Positions 44,291 to 55,010 of a DNA stretch of 64,000 nt are shown here, in pieces. The notes below the pieces were generated by a model. The model searched no databases. It saw only the letters and a list, made by a program, of their open reading frames with translations, and was not told where the DNA came from. Position 1 is the stretch's first letter. Every line of letters begins with the position of its first letter. A program made the translations under genes and the position numbers. Source of the stretch: Climacium dendroides (lineage: Eukaryota; Streptophyta; Bryopsida; Hypnales; Climaciaceae); contig OX467088.1 of assembly GCA_950106755.1 (NCBI GenBank), positions 10,276,001-10,340,000 of the forward strand. Direction: 5' to 3'.

Positions 44291-45906
44291 ATTTGAATTT
44301 TTTTTCTCTAGATTTATATATGTATGGAAAGCTTTAAATCATTCCATTTGGATTAATGAGATGAAAGTTATGAGGAGTTTTAGTTTATGGGCATTTTTAG
44401 ATTCTCTACTCTAAAATAAAAAGTCCTTTATCTCCTACAAGCTTTTGACTATGTTTTCACCAAAACCACTCCAAAACTACCATTTCTTATACAAGTACCA
44501 AATTTTAGAAAAAAAAAAACATTTTTAGATACATGTAACCATAGGATCTTGTAGTACATTAGTTTGAGAAGATGTGGAAAATTTTTCAGAAATTTTCACT
44601 TTGTAGATTGCAAGATATTAGCATTTGAAGTGACAAAAATCCTTTTTCTTGCCCTGCCTAAAACTAGGTAGTTGCACTTCACAAGGTCACATTTGTATGA
44701 AAAAATGTCCAAAATGGTTGTGACTATTTGGATTCATTCTTCAAGGCAAGTTGGCTACATGCTTGAAAAAATTTGGATCATTTGGAATTGTACAATATAT
44801 AGGAAAAAAACAATAAGTACAAAAGGGCAAGAATGATTCAAAATATTAGATTGTTGAGAATTTAGTTGTGGAATTGAAAATTGCCAATCCCAATTGTTGT
44901 AATGTTGTACTAAACAATCTACACCCATTGTTTGTTTGTTTTTTCAAAAATTTTGAAAAAAGAGTTCAATAAAAGACTTCAAAGTTTATTTTAGTATAGA
45001 GATTCCATAACTATCCACAAACTACCTACAATTAAAAATCCTCATAACTTTCATCTCATTAATCAAAATAGAATGATTCAAAGCTTTCCACCTGCATATA
45101 AATATAGAGAACTAATTTCAAATTTTTATTTCTTAAAAAAGTAATTTTTTCAAATCTGCTTGAACTGCTTGGCCTCACAAAAAACTACATATCATGCAAT
45201 AACTTTTTAACCATGTAGTCAAAAGATATGAAAATTGTTGGGCCTTAAAACTACTCCTCAACCACATGTTGTGTGAAAATTTCAAAAAAAATAAATAAAG
45301 ATTCAATTTGTAGTGAGTTGCCCAAAATATCTATAATGCCAAAAAATGGTGTTCGGGGCTTTAGGGGTTATTTTATTCAATTTTCAATATTTAAAAAAAA
45401 TTAAATCATAGGATGTAGATTGTTTACTACAAAATTTCAACCATTGGGGGGCGGAATTTTCAATTCTATAACTAAATTCTCAACAATTTAGTATTTTAAA
45501 TAGTTCTCTACTTCTTTTTATTTACTATTTTTTTCCTATATGTTGTACAATTTCAAATGATCTTAAATTTTTCAAGTATGTAGCTAACTTGCCTTGAAGA
45601 ATGAATCCAAAGAAGCACAACCATTTTAGACATTTTTTCATATAAATGTGACCTTGTGAAGATCAATTGCCTATTTTTTGTAGCACCAAAAACAAGGATT
45701 TTTGTCACTTCCAACGGTAATATCTTGCAATGTATACAATGAAAATTTCTGAATTTTTTTTCACATCCTCTAAAACTAGTGTGCTACAAGATCCTAAGGT
45801 TACATGTGTCCAAACATGTATATTTGTTTTCTAAAATTTGATACTTGTATTAGAATGGCAATTTTGAAGTGTTTTTTTTTGTGAAAATATAGTCAAAAAC
45901 CTTTAG
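44291..45906. mobile_element. TAACCC-end elements in inverted arrangement
   Basis: 44440-45370 carries the blocks of the 0.95-kb family in forward order (GCTTTTGACTATGTTTTCACC to GGGGCTTTAGGGGTTA). 45370-45906 carries the same blocks reversed, ending AGTCAAAAACCTTTAGG. Together they form an inverted repeat with arms of ~530 bp. Non-coding. Confidence 0.75.
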
Positions 45907-46335
45907 GATGTCACAAAACAAAGTCTATACACCCCTCCTTGTTGAGATCTTTTTGACAATACCAAGAATGTAATTAAAGGATGCATGGTTTTGGGAGATC
46001 TCACCATGGCAAACAAATCAAATAAAACAAAACAAAACAACCTAGCTTAAGGTATGAAGAAGTGTACCATGTGTCATGGCTACAATCTAAATTTTTTTTT
46101 AAATTTTTTTTAATTCATTAAAAACTTGAAATTCAATATTTTTTCTTCTATGAGTTGGAACACCACAAAACAAAGCATATACACCCCTTCTCTCAAAGAG
46201 CTTTCCACAGTCCCAAGAACATGATGTGGGATGCATGGGCAAATACATCTCACCATTATAAACAAAACAAATAATGTAACTTAAAGTATAGATTGTTGCG
46301 GTGATTGTAAGTCTAGGTGACTCACACTGGTTGCT
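45907..46335 (+). repeat. two ~200-bp tandem copies
   Basis: 45910-46060 and 46158-46300 share ACAAAACAAAG.CTATACACCCCT, GGATGCATGG and ATCTCACCAT.ATAAACAAA-type blocks. 46336-46590 shows nothing recognised. Confidence 0.65.
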
Positions 46336-46593
46336 AAAAAGTGACAAATTGGGCTACTCTACTATGATGTTTAATAGGTCACACCTTGCCATATTTTGGT
46401 GAAAAAGGTGGTGGTTCTTTAGGAGTCAATAAATAACTTTTGGTGTGTTTTGCAAAATTGTTTGAGTGATTGTCTGAATGATTGATCACATGGTGTAAGT
46501 TATGAGTGCACCACATGTAAGTTTTTCTTTTTTGACAAATGGTTATATGACCTTTCTTTCAAAAAGGTTATGAGCTTCGTGGCTCTTTCATTT

Positions 46594-46609
46594 GGGGGGG
46601 GGGGGGGGT
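46594..46609 (+). repeat. poly-G tract
   Basis: An uninterrupted run of about 15 G in otherwise AT-rich DNA, followed by TGAATTGAATGAGG. It is prone to length errors and slippage; it could also be an assembly weak point. Confidence 0.85.
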
Positions 46610-46869
46610 GAATTGAATGAGGCCAGTTTTGAGTATTCAATTTTGAATATGTAATTTTTGTATATGCTAGCTCTACATGATGGATGAAATGGAGTTTTAG
46701 AAATGTTGTGGCAACAATGTGAAGGGCCATCATCACAATTTGGCATTTTTTCTACAAGTTTGAAGTTGCCCATTTTTTTTTAGGAAAATGGACATTTAAT
46801 TGCCTAAAAAAACATTCTCCCAAGAACTCATGAACAATTCATTTGAGCACTTCCCTTCACAAATAATTG

Positions 46870-47160
46870 TCTTATCATGTATACAAAAGACTGACTAGGA
46901 ATTAAGGTAGAACCACCCATCACCAACCACAGTCCTATCAACAAATAATAGAGTGTGTGAAATTCAAGAGAGGTTGGGGCTAATTTCCAAACACAAGTTC
47001 TTGAAATATTTCCAACCATCAATTCCTCCATTCTTTTCACGACACACACATGCTTGGTTTGGAGTGCCAAAGTAAACAAGAAGTAGTCTCTCAAATGAGC
47101 GGTTTTGGAATAGTCTACACATAGGATGACCAACTTTTGCCTTCCCAAAATTCATAGTAA
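46870..47160 (-). repeat. uninterrupted copy of the 10448-10860 repeat
   Basis: On the minus strand it has the order GTGTAGACTATTCCAAAACC, CACTCCAAACCA, GGAGGAATTGATGGTTGGAA, then GATGGGTGGTTCTACCTTAA. It lacks the SINE-like insertion. An open frame with PMCRLFQNRSFERLLLVYFG is present; the family is unknown. Confidence 0.65.
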
Positions 47161-47214
47161 TTTTAGTTCAAGAAATAAAATTACCAAATTTGACAATCCC
47201 ATCAAAAAAAATAT

Positions 47215-48570
47215 TTGCTTTGCCATGCACTACTCCAGATAATGGTCACAATTGCTTATTTGGTTGGTTACAGGTGGTTCTATCTTAAACCTTCGAAGGA
47301 GAATAATAGAAGGCATGAACAAGTGCATCGACTGTCTTCTGAAATCAGGAATTTGGGCGTGACAGTTGAAGTAGAATTCCGCAGCCAAGTCGGTTCAAGT
47401 TGCAGGCCCCAGATGAAGACGACACTGGCAACAAGCCTGACAATGGCTGCGCCGCTAACAAATGCATGCACAACGTTGCACAGTGCAATTTTCAGGCGCA
47501 GCGCCTCTCCCTCTTGATGTGTTTGGACGTCCATTTTTTGGACGATGAACAGATTGAAGTTTTTGTTTGTGTCTCTGGTTCTTGCTTGAATGAAAGTCAT
47601 CTTAATTTTGGGTGATACTTGATCAAGTTCTTGTCTTATCTAATGGTTGGATTTGGTGTTCCTAGAATACAAATTTCTCTAAAATTACAAATGCAAATAT
47701 GTGTCAAGTGGTCAAACTGCATTGACTTTAATTCAAAACTAGGTGTGCAAAAATGAGGTCATAGATGTAAAGAACACACAAATTTCAAAAAATCACCATG
47801 TCAAGATAACCTCATTTTGAATCCATTCCAATAAATTTTGCTCAAAAAATGATAATATTTTGCCTGAAATCAAAATTTGAAGGAATTTTAAAAATTTCCT
47901 TTCCAAATTCATAGAAAAATATTGGTGATAGCATTGGTGAATCTAATCGTATAGATGGAATCTAAAATTCAAAATCTATAACTTTTCTTTGTATATCACT
48001 TCTAAAATATTCTTCCAAATAGCACTTTATAATGATTTTCTCCAAATTGTCATTTTCTAGAGAAGAGTCCAAACATTTCAAGGTTAAGGAAACCAACCCA
48101 TTTCCGTCCACTTAAGCAATTTCGTACATCTAGAGTTTTGTTTTCTTAAGTGGAGAAATTTTTCCATGTACAGAAATAGAGTTTAGAAAGATTCCATATT
48201 TTTTCAGAATTTTATTTCTCAAAACATAATTACTACAAATATTTTAGTTGAAGATTATGTTCGACATATTCTTGTCTCCTATTTCCAACCATGAATTGGT
48301 TGCAAAATCAACCAAGACTAGAGCCAATCGTAATGCGCCACGATGCATTGTGCCATAATTAATCTCATGTTTTTTCCTGTTGATTGGAAAGAGTGTAGTC
48401 TATATGACGGGAATGGATCCCTGGTCGGGAATGGGTCACTTCCCATACTGTTTCAGTATGGGCCAAACAACCACCACATGAGCTGGCTGCATCTCAACTA
48501 GACGTCAAACTTGTCCCTTCCACCAATCTCTCATGTGCCAGCACTAGCCATGAGGTACTCTATAAAGCTG
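47215..48570. repeat. promoter-like dispersed repeat (47280-47530) and AT-rich spacer
   Basis: 47270-47530 (AAACCTTCGAAGGAGAATAA, TTGGGCGTGACAGTTGAAGT, CCAGATGAAGACGACAC, TGACAATGGCTGC) matches 49790-50030. 47640-48330 is AT-rich with nothing recognised. 48410-48570 resembles 50060-50130 (TCTATAA.GCTG). A small perfect hairpin, CCCATACTGTTTCAGTATGG plus G, lies at about 48453-48473. Confidence 0.5.
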
Positions 48571-48576
48571 TATAAA

Positions 48577-48827
48577 AGGTCATATTTGTTATATTGAGAC
48601 TTTTTGCAGATTTTGAGACAAAATGTTAAATATTATAAATTCATTTACAAAAAAATGAATTGAAATAAAAAATAAAAAATGTTTTAATAATAATTCTAAA
48701 ATGAAATTCTAAAAGTTGGTGTTGTTATCTATTTATAAAAAATATTAGTAAAGAAATAAAGCGATTAAATTTTGAGTCAAAAATAAAAGTGACACTGCAA
48801 AAAGTCTCAATATAATGAATATGGCCT
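48577..48827. mobile_element. 251-bp MITE inserted at a TATA box
   Basis: The left end AGGTCATATTTGTTATATTG and the reversed right end AGGCCATATTCATTATATTG match over 33 bp, through AGACTTTTTGCAG. It is flanked by TATAAA at 48571-48576 and 48828-48833. The homologous sequence at 50113-50150 (CTCTATAAGGCTGTGGAAAG to GAAGGTCTGCATTATG) is continuous, showing the empty site. The interior is AT-rich and non-coding. Confidence 0.88.
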
Positions 48828-48833
48828 TATAAA

Positions 48834-50430
48834 GAAGGTTTGCGTTATGAGTTGTAGCACTTGTCTAATTTTCCAATGGAATGGTGACAAATCTGCCTTC
48901 AAAACCAGAATTGGCATTATGTCCAAGTGATTCTCTGAGTCTCTGAGTGATCACATGGTGTAAGTGATCGCATGGTGTAAGTGATCACATGGTGTAAGTG
49001 ATGAGTGCACCATAAGTCATGCATGACGTTTACAAGTTGGCTGCTGCTGCTGCTTGGACAGGCGAGTAAATTCCAGTCCCAGACATACCATACAAGGAGT
49101 GGTAGTTCCTTTTGCAAACTTCAAAGCATCTTTTTTCTTGAACCATTTTTCTGCCAGAGAATGAGCATGAGGACCCAGCAAAAGGTGGCCAATGGAATGG
49201 GTGTTTCAGAGATTGCTCAAATTCAACTTGAAAGTATTTATAAGGACAAAATTCACAGGTTCAAAGGAAGCTCCACACATCATCGCTATACTGTTCAACC
49301 CAAGGAAAAATCGTTACTTGCTGGAGCCAACAATTCTTCACAACAGATACATGGAAAGCTCATTAAATTAAAAAAAAAAGAGGTGCAGCTCTCCTCAAAA
49401 ACCAGCTAAGTCATGCCACTTCAACAATGTTTGAAACCTAACAATACGTACTCTAATTGTTTGCAATGAAATTGGTGTCCAGAAAAAAGAAAAAGAAAAC
49501 AATAACATATATAAGCAGTACAGAACTCAATTAATCTACAACATAACATCAATGATGGAAGAGAAAAAATTAGTTCTGGATATCATGATCACCTGTCCTG
49601 CTCCTAATCTCTTCTTCAGGAAGTTGACTTGAAGCTCACAATCTTCAATAGATGAATTCTCTCAACAGCAAGATGACATTCTCCGAGGAACTCATGACAG
49701 AACCAGTTCATTTGAGCACCTCCCTTAACAGAAGATCGTCTGTTAAAACATGCGCACCAAAGCTAGATTGACGTAGTTACTAGGAATTAAACCTTTGAAG
49801 GAGAATGACAGAAGGCACGGACTCTGAAATCAGAAATTTGGGCGTGACAGTTAAAGTAGAATTCTGCAGGTTAGTTCAAGTTGCAGGTCCCAGATGAAGA
49901 CAACACCCATGAAGGGTACGTTTCAGGAAGAATGTCACTGTGTACTCACCCCGCAACAGGTCTGACAATGGCTGCACTGCTAACAAATGCAGGATGTCGC
50001 ACAGCATAATTTTTGGGTGCAGTGCCTCTATCTCTCCACGTGTGGTGACATGTGGTGTTTACCGTTTTGCTATGGGACAGACGACCAACACATGCGCAGG
50101 CCCCTGGGGCCTGGGCTGCTCTATAAGGCTGTGGAAAGAAGGTCTGCATTATGACTCATAATGCTTTTCTGACTATGCAATGAAATGTTAACAAATTTGC
50201 CTTGAAAATTGAACCTACTTGGCATTACGTCTAAGTGATTGTGTAAAGTGATTGTCTAAAGTGTAAGTTATGTGTGCACCACAGGTCATGCATGACGTTG
50301 ATAAGTTGGTTGTTGTTGCTTGGACAAGCTAGTAAATTACTGCCCGGATGTAAGGTAGAACAACCTATTACCAGCTAGATTTGCAATCTCAGTAGTTTTT
50401 GCAATGTGTTGATTGTTACTTATATTTTTA
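48834..50430 (+). repeat. degenerate promoter-like repeats (terpene-synthase-flank family)
   Basis: 49000-49240 (GAGTGCACCATAAGTCATGC, GGAGTGGTAGTTCC, GAATGAGCATGAGGA, GGAATGGG.GTTTCAGAGATTGCT) shares blocks with 50270-50350, 52195-52330 and 5850-6060. 49790-50170 matches 47270-47530 and contains a TATA-like GCTCTATAAGG. TGATCACATGGTGTAAG is repeated three times at 48950-49000. No coding sequence is attached to any copy. Confidence 0.5.
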
Positions 50431-52498
50431 GAGAAAGAATTAACCCCTGTAGACCCAAGGCCCTTATTCAATCAAAAATCAATCAAAACTGCCATTTTTC
50501 CTACATTCATCTAAGAAAACAATTTTCTTAAGAATCTAATTGTAGGAGATCATGTGGTAAAATTTTCATGAAATTTTACTACACATATTGAGAGATATTA
50601 GCATTCAAAGTTGGAGAAAAGAGTTTTTCGAACATTGGCTTGCAATTTCAAATGACTTTGACTACCATTTGTGAAAAAAAATTGCACTATAGGAATTTGA
50701 ATTAAAAAAATTTTGATTTGAAGAGTTGAGTTGAAACTTTGGGATGAAATTTCAAAATGAAAACTTAATTTTCATTCTTTATAAAAATTGTTAAGTAGAA
50801 GTAAGTTCAAAAATCAAGATTGAAAGAAAATCTAAATTGTTAATAACTTCAAGATGGGATTGAAGCACAAAACTCTCAAGAATGAGATTGTTTTAGAAAG
50901 TAAACTTGACCTTGTCAAACAATTTTTTTTTGAAAAATTATAAAAGTTGCATTCAAAAAATGAATCTTGTAAGTTATTTTTTCAAGAAGATGCTCAATTT
51001 ACTCAAAAAACAAGATTGTTCATAATTTTCACACCACTAATTTAAATGAAATAAATCAAAGTTTTACATGTAGAAAAAAATATGATATGTAAGAAAAATA
51101 ATTTAATTTGATTTGATTTCAAGTTTTTGCGGCTTTTTTGTTTTGCCTATTGAATGAAAATTTGGACTTTTGTGGTATACCTTTTGGTCCCGGGCACCAA
51201 TTGAAATAAAAATTATATTTCATCAAAGCTAATAAGTTTTTCTATCTTACAAGAAAGTGTCACTAAAAATTGAAGTCACAGGAACCTGTCTAAAATCCAT
51301 TTTATCCCCCAAGGAACAATGAACCTTTAAGAATTTATTTGATAAGAACTTGAATTGATATGAATTTTCAAATCAAAAATATAAAATTGTTAATAGATGG
51401 GGTTATGATTATCTCAAACATTAAAAGAAGTTTGAACCTTCATAAAGGCCTTCAATTCCAAACAATGTAGAACAATGGCCGGAAAAATGAAGAAAAAAAA
51501 TTCAAGAGTTTTTTTTTTAATTGAAAATTATTCATAAAACTACAGCACCTAGATGGCATGGGATAGTCTTAAGAAATCATTTTTTAAATTTAAAAATGAT
51601 AAAAACCGTCATTTTAAAATTAAATCCAAAATTATAAATTTTGAAATCTAATGTGGCACTACTCAGATTGCGATTGACTGTTATATTATATCATATTATA
51701 TCATATTAGATTAATAATATTAATAATATTAATTTATAATTTTATTATTATTAAATAATGTAGTCAACACTATGTTGGTTTTCCAGCTTGGAAAATCTCC
51801 CCTTAATGGCGTTTTGAAGGACTCAATTTTTTTAATAAAGGTTCAAAATTTGTGACCTACCACCCTAATTCCATTAAATGAGTGTTATAAAAACACAAGT
51901 TCTACATCCTAAAAACACCCCTTTTATTGACTTTATCTACAACTTATTTTGACAAGTATTTATTCATGATTTGTCCACCTAAATCAACATTTATTGAATT
52001 ATTTCATTATCAATCTTAAATCATTTATAAATAGATGTGAATTCATTGTCATTATTTGATAATGACACCTAATGGCAAAGCCAAAGTACATTATTTACAC
52101 ACTCTGTGGAAATGGATGAGACTGACAAAAATGAAAGGGTTTTGTAGATGGCAAAATTGGGTGACTAATGGCAATGGGCTAATTAACTCTACCATACAAG
52201 GAGTGGTAGTTCCTCAAGTTTGCAAACTATAAAGCCTCTTGTTTGTTTTTTAAACCATTTTTTTTGCTAGAAAATGAGTATAAGGACTAGGGAAAGGTGG
52301 TGAATGGAATGAGTAAACTTGCCAATCATTGCATAGACAAAATTCAAATCCTTCTTCATATAAATATGGAGACTCACATGTTTTGGAGTTTGGCGTGATT
52401 ATTTAATGTCATGTTAAGATTCACCTTCAAAAAATAAAATGCAAAAAGATTTCTTCCTACAAATTTTATTGCAATTGAAAGGAGATGCACCTCAATAT
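50431..52498. other. AT-rich DNA, no gene recognised
   Basis: Starts with an element-like end (TTAACCCCTGTAGACCCAAG) that has no clear partner; a CCCCCAAGGAACAATGAACC stretch at about 51308 may be its other end. 51670-51760 is ATATCATATTA/AATAATATT low-complexity. 52195-52330 is a copy of the promoter-like repeat described for 49000-49240. Confidence 0.4.
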
Positions 52499-52658
52499 AT
52501 GGGCAATTTCATTAAATTGGTGGTGATTTTTTGCCATTTTCCATACTCCATGTGCCATTCTAATGGAATGTCTTGTCATCTTTGACATATTCAGTGCCAT
52601 TTTAATGGAATGTAGTGCCATTCTACAAGAATGCCGCCATTTTAATGAAATTGCCCAT
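52499..52658. mobile_element. 160-bp MITE, family TATGGGNAATTT
   Basis: ATGGGCAATTTCATTAAATT at the left and the reversed right end ATGGGCAATTTCATTAAAAT are inverted repeats of ~25 bp. The interior has repeated TGCCATT.TA.TGGAATG motifs. Same family as 39182-39372. Confidence 0.75.
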
Positions 52659-52819
52659 AATATATAATTAAAAATTCCTTGCAACTCTTCACCGCACAGT
52701 GTATGGTCATTGGGTGGTGACGATTTTTTTTTGGTTTTCATAGGGCAATTGAATTGGTAGTTGAATCCTGGTGATAGTATGGTAATTGGCAACAGTTGTT
52801 CGTTTGGTTGTTGGATGTG

Positions 52820-53214
52820 TGCAGTGAATGGCCGGGTCACTCTATTTCAGACATTGCTTTGTGTTGTCATACATCGTCGTAGCAAACCGAGATCCCACCC
52901 TGCTGGTTCTTCTGGGACTGCAGTGCGGCCTCATCGAACAGACACCAGCTTTTCATTATTTCTGGCCATTTTTTCCTACCAGACATGAGCAAAAGAAACT
53001 CATGGTCCGTGGAATGGGCACTTCGAAGTTTGCTTAGATCTGTTTACACCGTCTTAGCAACAGTCCCACCCGGGTGGATTTTCTGGCCTATAAAACAGAG
53101 ACACTCCCTTCGTTGTTTTCATGAACCAGTTCTGTTAGCAGGAGAGCGCCCAAGGCAGTCCAAGGCAAATTAAATTTCCTGTGAGATTACAGCACTTTGG
53201 TTGATCGATTGACC
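52820..53214 (+). promoter_or_regulatory. duplicated upstream region and TATA box of the terpene synthase
   Basis: TATAAAA at 53089-53095 lies 120 bp before ATG 53215, after GGATTTTCTGGCC. The block 52828-52965 is a diverged tandem copy of 53010-53110 (TTTCAGACATTGCTT/TTCGAAGTTTGCTT; AGATCCCACCC/CAGTCCCACCC; CTTCTGGGACTG/TTTTCTGGCC). Relics of the same unit occur at 6.0 and 40.4 kb. Confidence 0.6.
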
Positions 53215-54547
53215 ATGGAGCAAGCATTGTCTTTCTTCTCCCGTGCCGAAGATGCATCTGATGTTCAAGTTCCTGCCAAGGATGCTCGTGCGCACGACTG
53301 GAATGGTAAGCCTCTGGCTCTTGTTTTGGGGGGCAAAAGTTTGGTATGACATGAACGTGCCGATTAAAGCCGAACATGTTCTCATTGCATTCTGCAGTTT
53401 AACTTGCCATGGGCACTGCTTGTTGTTGTGCATGGACAGAGCTGTGCAATGCCCTCCCAGGAGACTGCAAAAACAGAAACCATCATTTTGGGAGGGCACA
53501 GTACAGAGTGTTTTCAGTCCTGGGTTTTTTCCATTTATTTTTTGGATTCTTCCCTTGTGCGTGGTTGCAAGCGCAATGCAGGCTCTGTGCAATCCTCCCG
53601 CAAATATTGAGTCAATTCTGACGACGCTAATATTGGATTTGGCTTGCTCAGGGACCAAGACTGTGGAGCTCACGGATCCAATTCCACCAGCCAAACTTAC
53701 GTCCACAATTGATGATCAGCTTCCATCCTTACTCTCTATGATCATTGATGGCCTTCCGCCATTGCAGCAATCCAAGTACGTAAACGAGGCCGTACAATGC
53801 TTGCAGCAATATGTCAAGCGTTATCCAAATGTCATTTCCTTGGGCTCCTATTGTCGTGTAGGCCATTCTGCAGCAAGCTACTTGCACCATAGAGTAATCA
53901 ATCTTGATTGTCTCGTAGCAATTTCCATAAATTATATGTTACATTTCTTGTTGGATGATCTCTTTTATGACACCCCAGATGAGTTTCAGCAAGACCAATA
54001 CGGCATTACCCACAGTGCATGTGGGAGCCCCGAAAAAATTCAAGAATACCTTGACTACTTAGATGCGGTTTTTAGTCAACAAGTGCAACCACGCAATCCT
54101 GCTCCCTTGATTGAGACCATGGTGTGGGAGTCAGGACGAGACATCTTGAAGTTGTCCAATCCTAAATGGTTTGCAAATTTGGTTGAAGGTGTCATCGAAC
54201 ACCACCACACAAATGCTGCTATCCATGTAGACATTGTCCAAGGCCGTAACTTATGCTTCCAAGATTTGGAATCATATTCTCTTATGCGTGCTAGAAATGT
54301 TGGCGGGAAATTTACGTTGTTGCTACTAGAGTTTGCTAGGGATAGCTACATTCCAAGTACATTGAGGGCAAATCCATATGTAGAAAACATAACCATAGCA
54401 TCTTCCTTCCATCTTGGATTTACAAATGATGTCTTCTCATATCACAAGGAGAGCTCACTTGAACAAAACCCTCGCAATTTGATCACTGTGCTTAAGGAAT
54501 GTGAAGGAAAGCCTTTTGTCGAGACGGTGCATATGGCAATCGGCTAG
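53215..54547 (+). CDS. microbial-type terpene synthase-like protein (MTPSL), C-terminus interrupted
   Basis: Exon 1 is 53215-53305 (starts MEQALSFFSRAEDASD), donor GTAAGC. Exon 2 starts 53652 after TTGCTCAG; the phase (one base plus two) joins DWN-G-TKTVELTDPIPPAKL cleanly, giving about 328 aa. The metal-binding motifs are LLDDLFYD (DDLFYD at 53954-53971, a DDxxD variant) and NDVFSYHKE (NSE motif, 54425-54451), preceded by SYSLMRARNVGG. This pattern defines bacterial-like class I terpene synthases, the MTPSL group of mosses, ferns and lycophytes, which ionise prenyl diphosphates to mono- or sesquiterpenes. The likely location is cytosolic, as no transit peptide is visible. The open frame runs upstream of 53652 only by chance, through the intron. 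TAG at 54545 ends it about 55 residues earlier than the recognisable C-terminal sequence. Confidence 0.85.
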
Positions 54548-54709
54548 GTGACCACATATGCTCATGCATTGATGGATATGGAGGTTGAAGCTTGAAACTT
54601 GACTTTGTGAAATCACTTGCAAGATGTCAAAGATCTCATTGCTGGAAATGTTTACTTTAGTTTCATGGACAAGCGCTATCGACATTCCGATTCAGTTTTT
54701 CCAGAATGA
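54548..54709 (+). pseudogene. orphaned C-terminal end of the terpene synthase
   Basis: In the same frame as the synthase, after TAG 54545-54547, the sequence reads VTTYAHALMDMEVEA, then has TGA stops at 54593 and 54608, then QDVKDLIAGNVYFSFMDKRY and a stop at 54707-54709. The GN..FS...RY pattern is the usual end of class I terpene synthases. LKLDFVKSL is readable in a different frame between the stops, so small indels as well as a nonsense change seem likely. A missed intron is possible, but I found no GT-AG pair that restores frame. Confidence 0.65.
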
Positions 54710-55010
54710 GGGACACAACCAGTAGCTGGAAAATCCATTAATTATTTTCTCTTGTCACTGTCGCTGCTCAACTCACAAGCAATGGGAATTGACACATACA
54801 AAGCTTATTGTCTTTAAGTTTAGCTGGCTCCAGTACTGCTATGTGTGAATATGATAAATGCTTGAAACAACAGCTCTGTTGTAACCCACAATCATATTGT
54901 ACTCCTCTTTCCACTTTTTATTTGAAAGCTGAGCATTTCAAGATTTGCTTTCTTCAGGACTTGATCAACCCAAAGTATAACATCCTCATTGAGAGTATAC
55001 AAGTTAAGCT
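54710..55010 (+). repeat. 3' flank of the terpene synthase (copy of 1440-2030)
   Basis: Contains CTCAACTCACAAGCAATGGG, AGCTGGCTCCAGTACTGCTA and TCATTGAGAGTATACAAGTTAA, all present in order at 1440-2030. Here the sequence is uninterrupted, so it serves as the empty site for the TIR element at 1499-1824. Confidence 0.7.

Noticed and set aside
46594..46609. Poly-G tract as a G-quadruplex regulator
   Set aside because: A single G run without further runs nearby and without a neighbouring gene; more likely a slippage or sequencing feature.
48453..48473. Short perfect hairpin as a terminator
   Set aside because: Intrinsic terminators of this kind are bacterial; nothing here indicates bacterial or organellar DNA.
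53243..53651. Extended N-terminus of the terpene synthase in the long open frame
   Set aside because: The phase-matched intron 53306-53651 with exon 1 at 53215 explains the structure better; the extra sequence has no family resemblance and starts out of frame with the good ATG.
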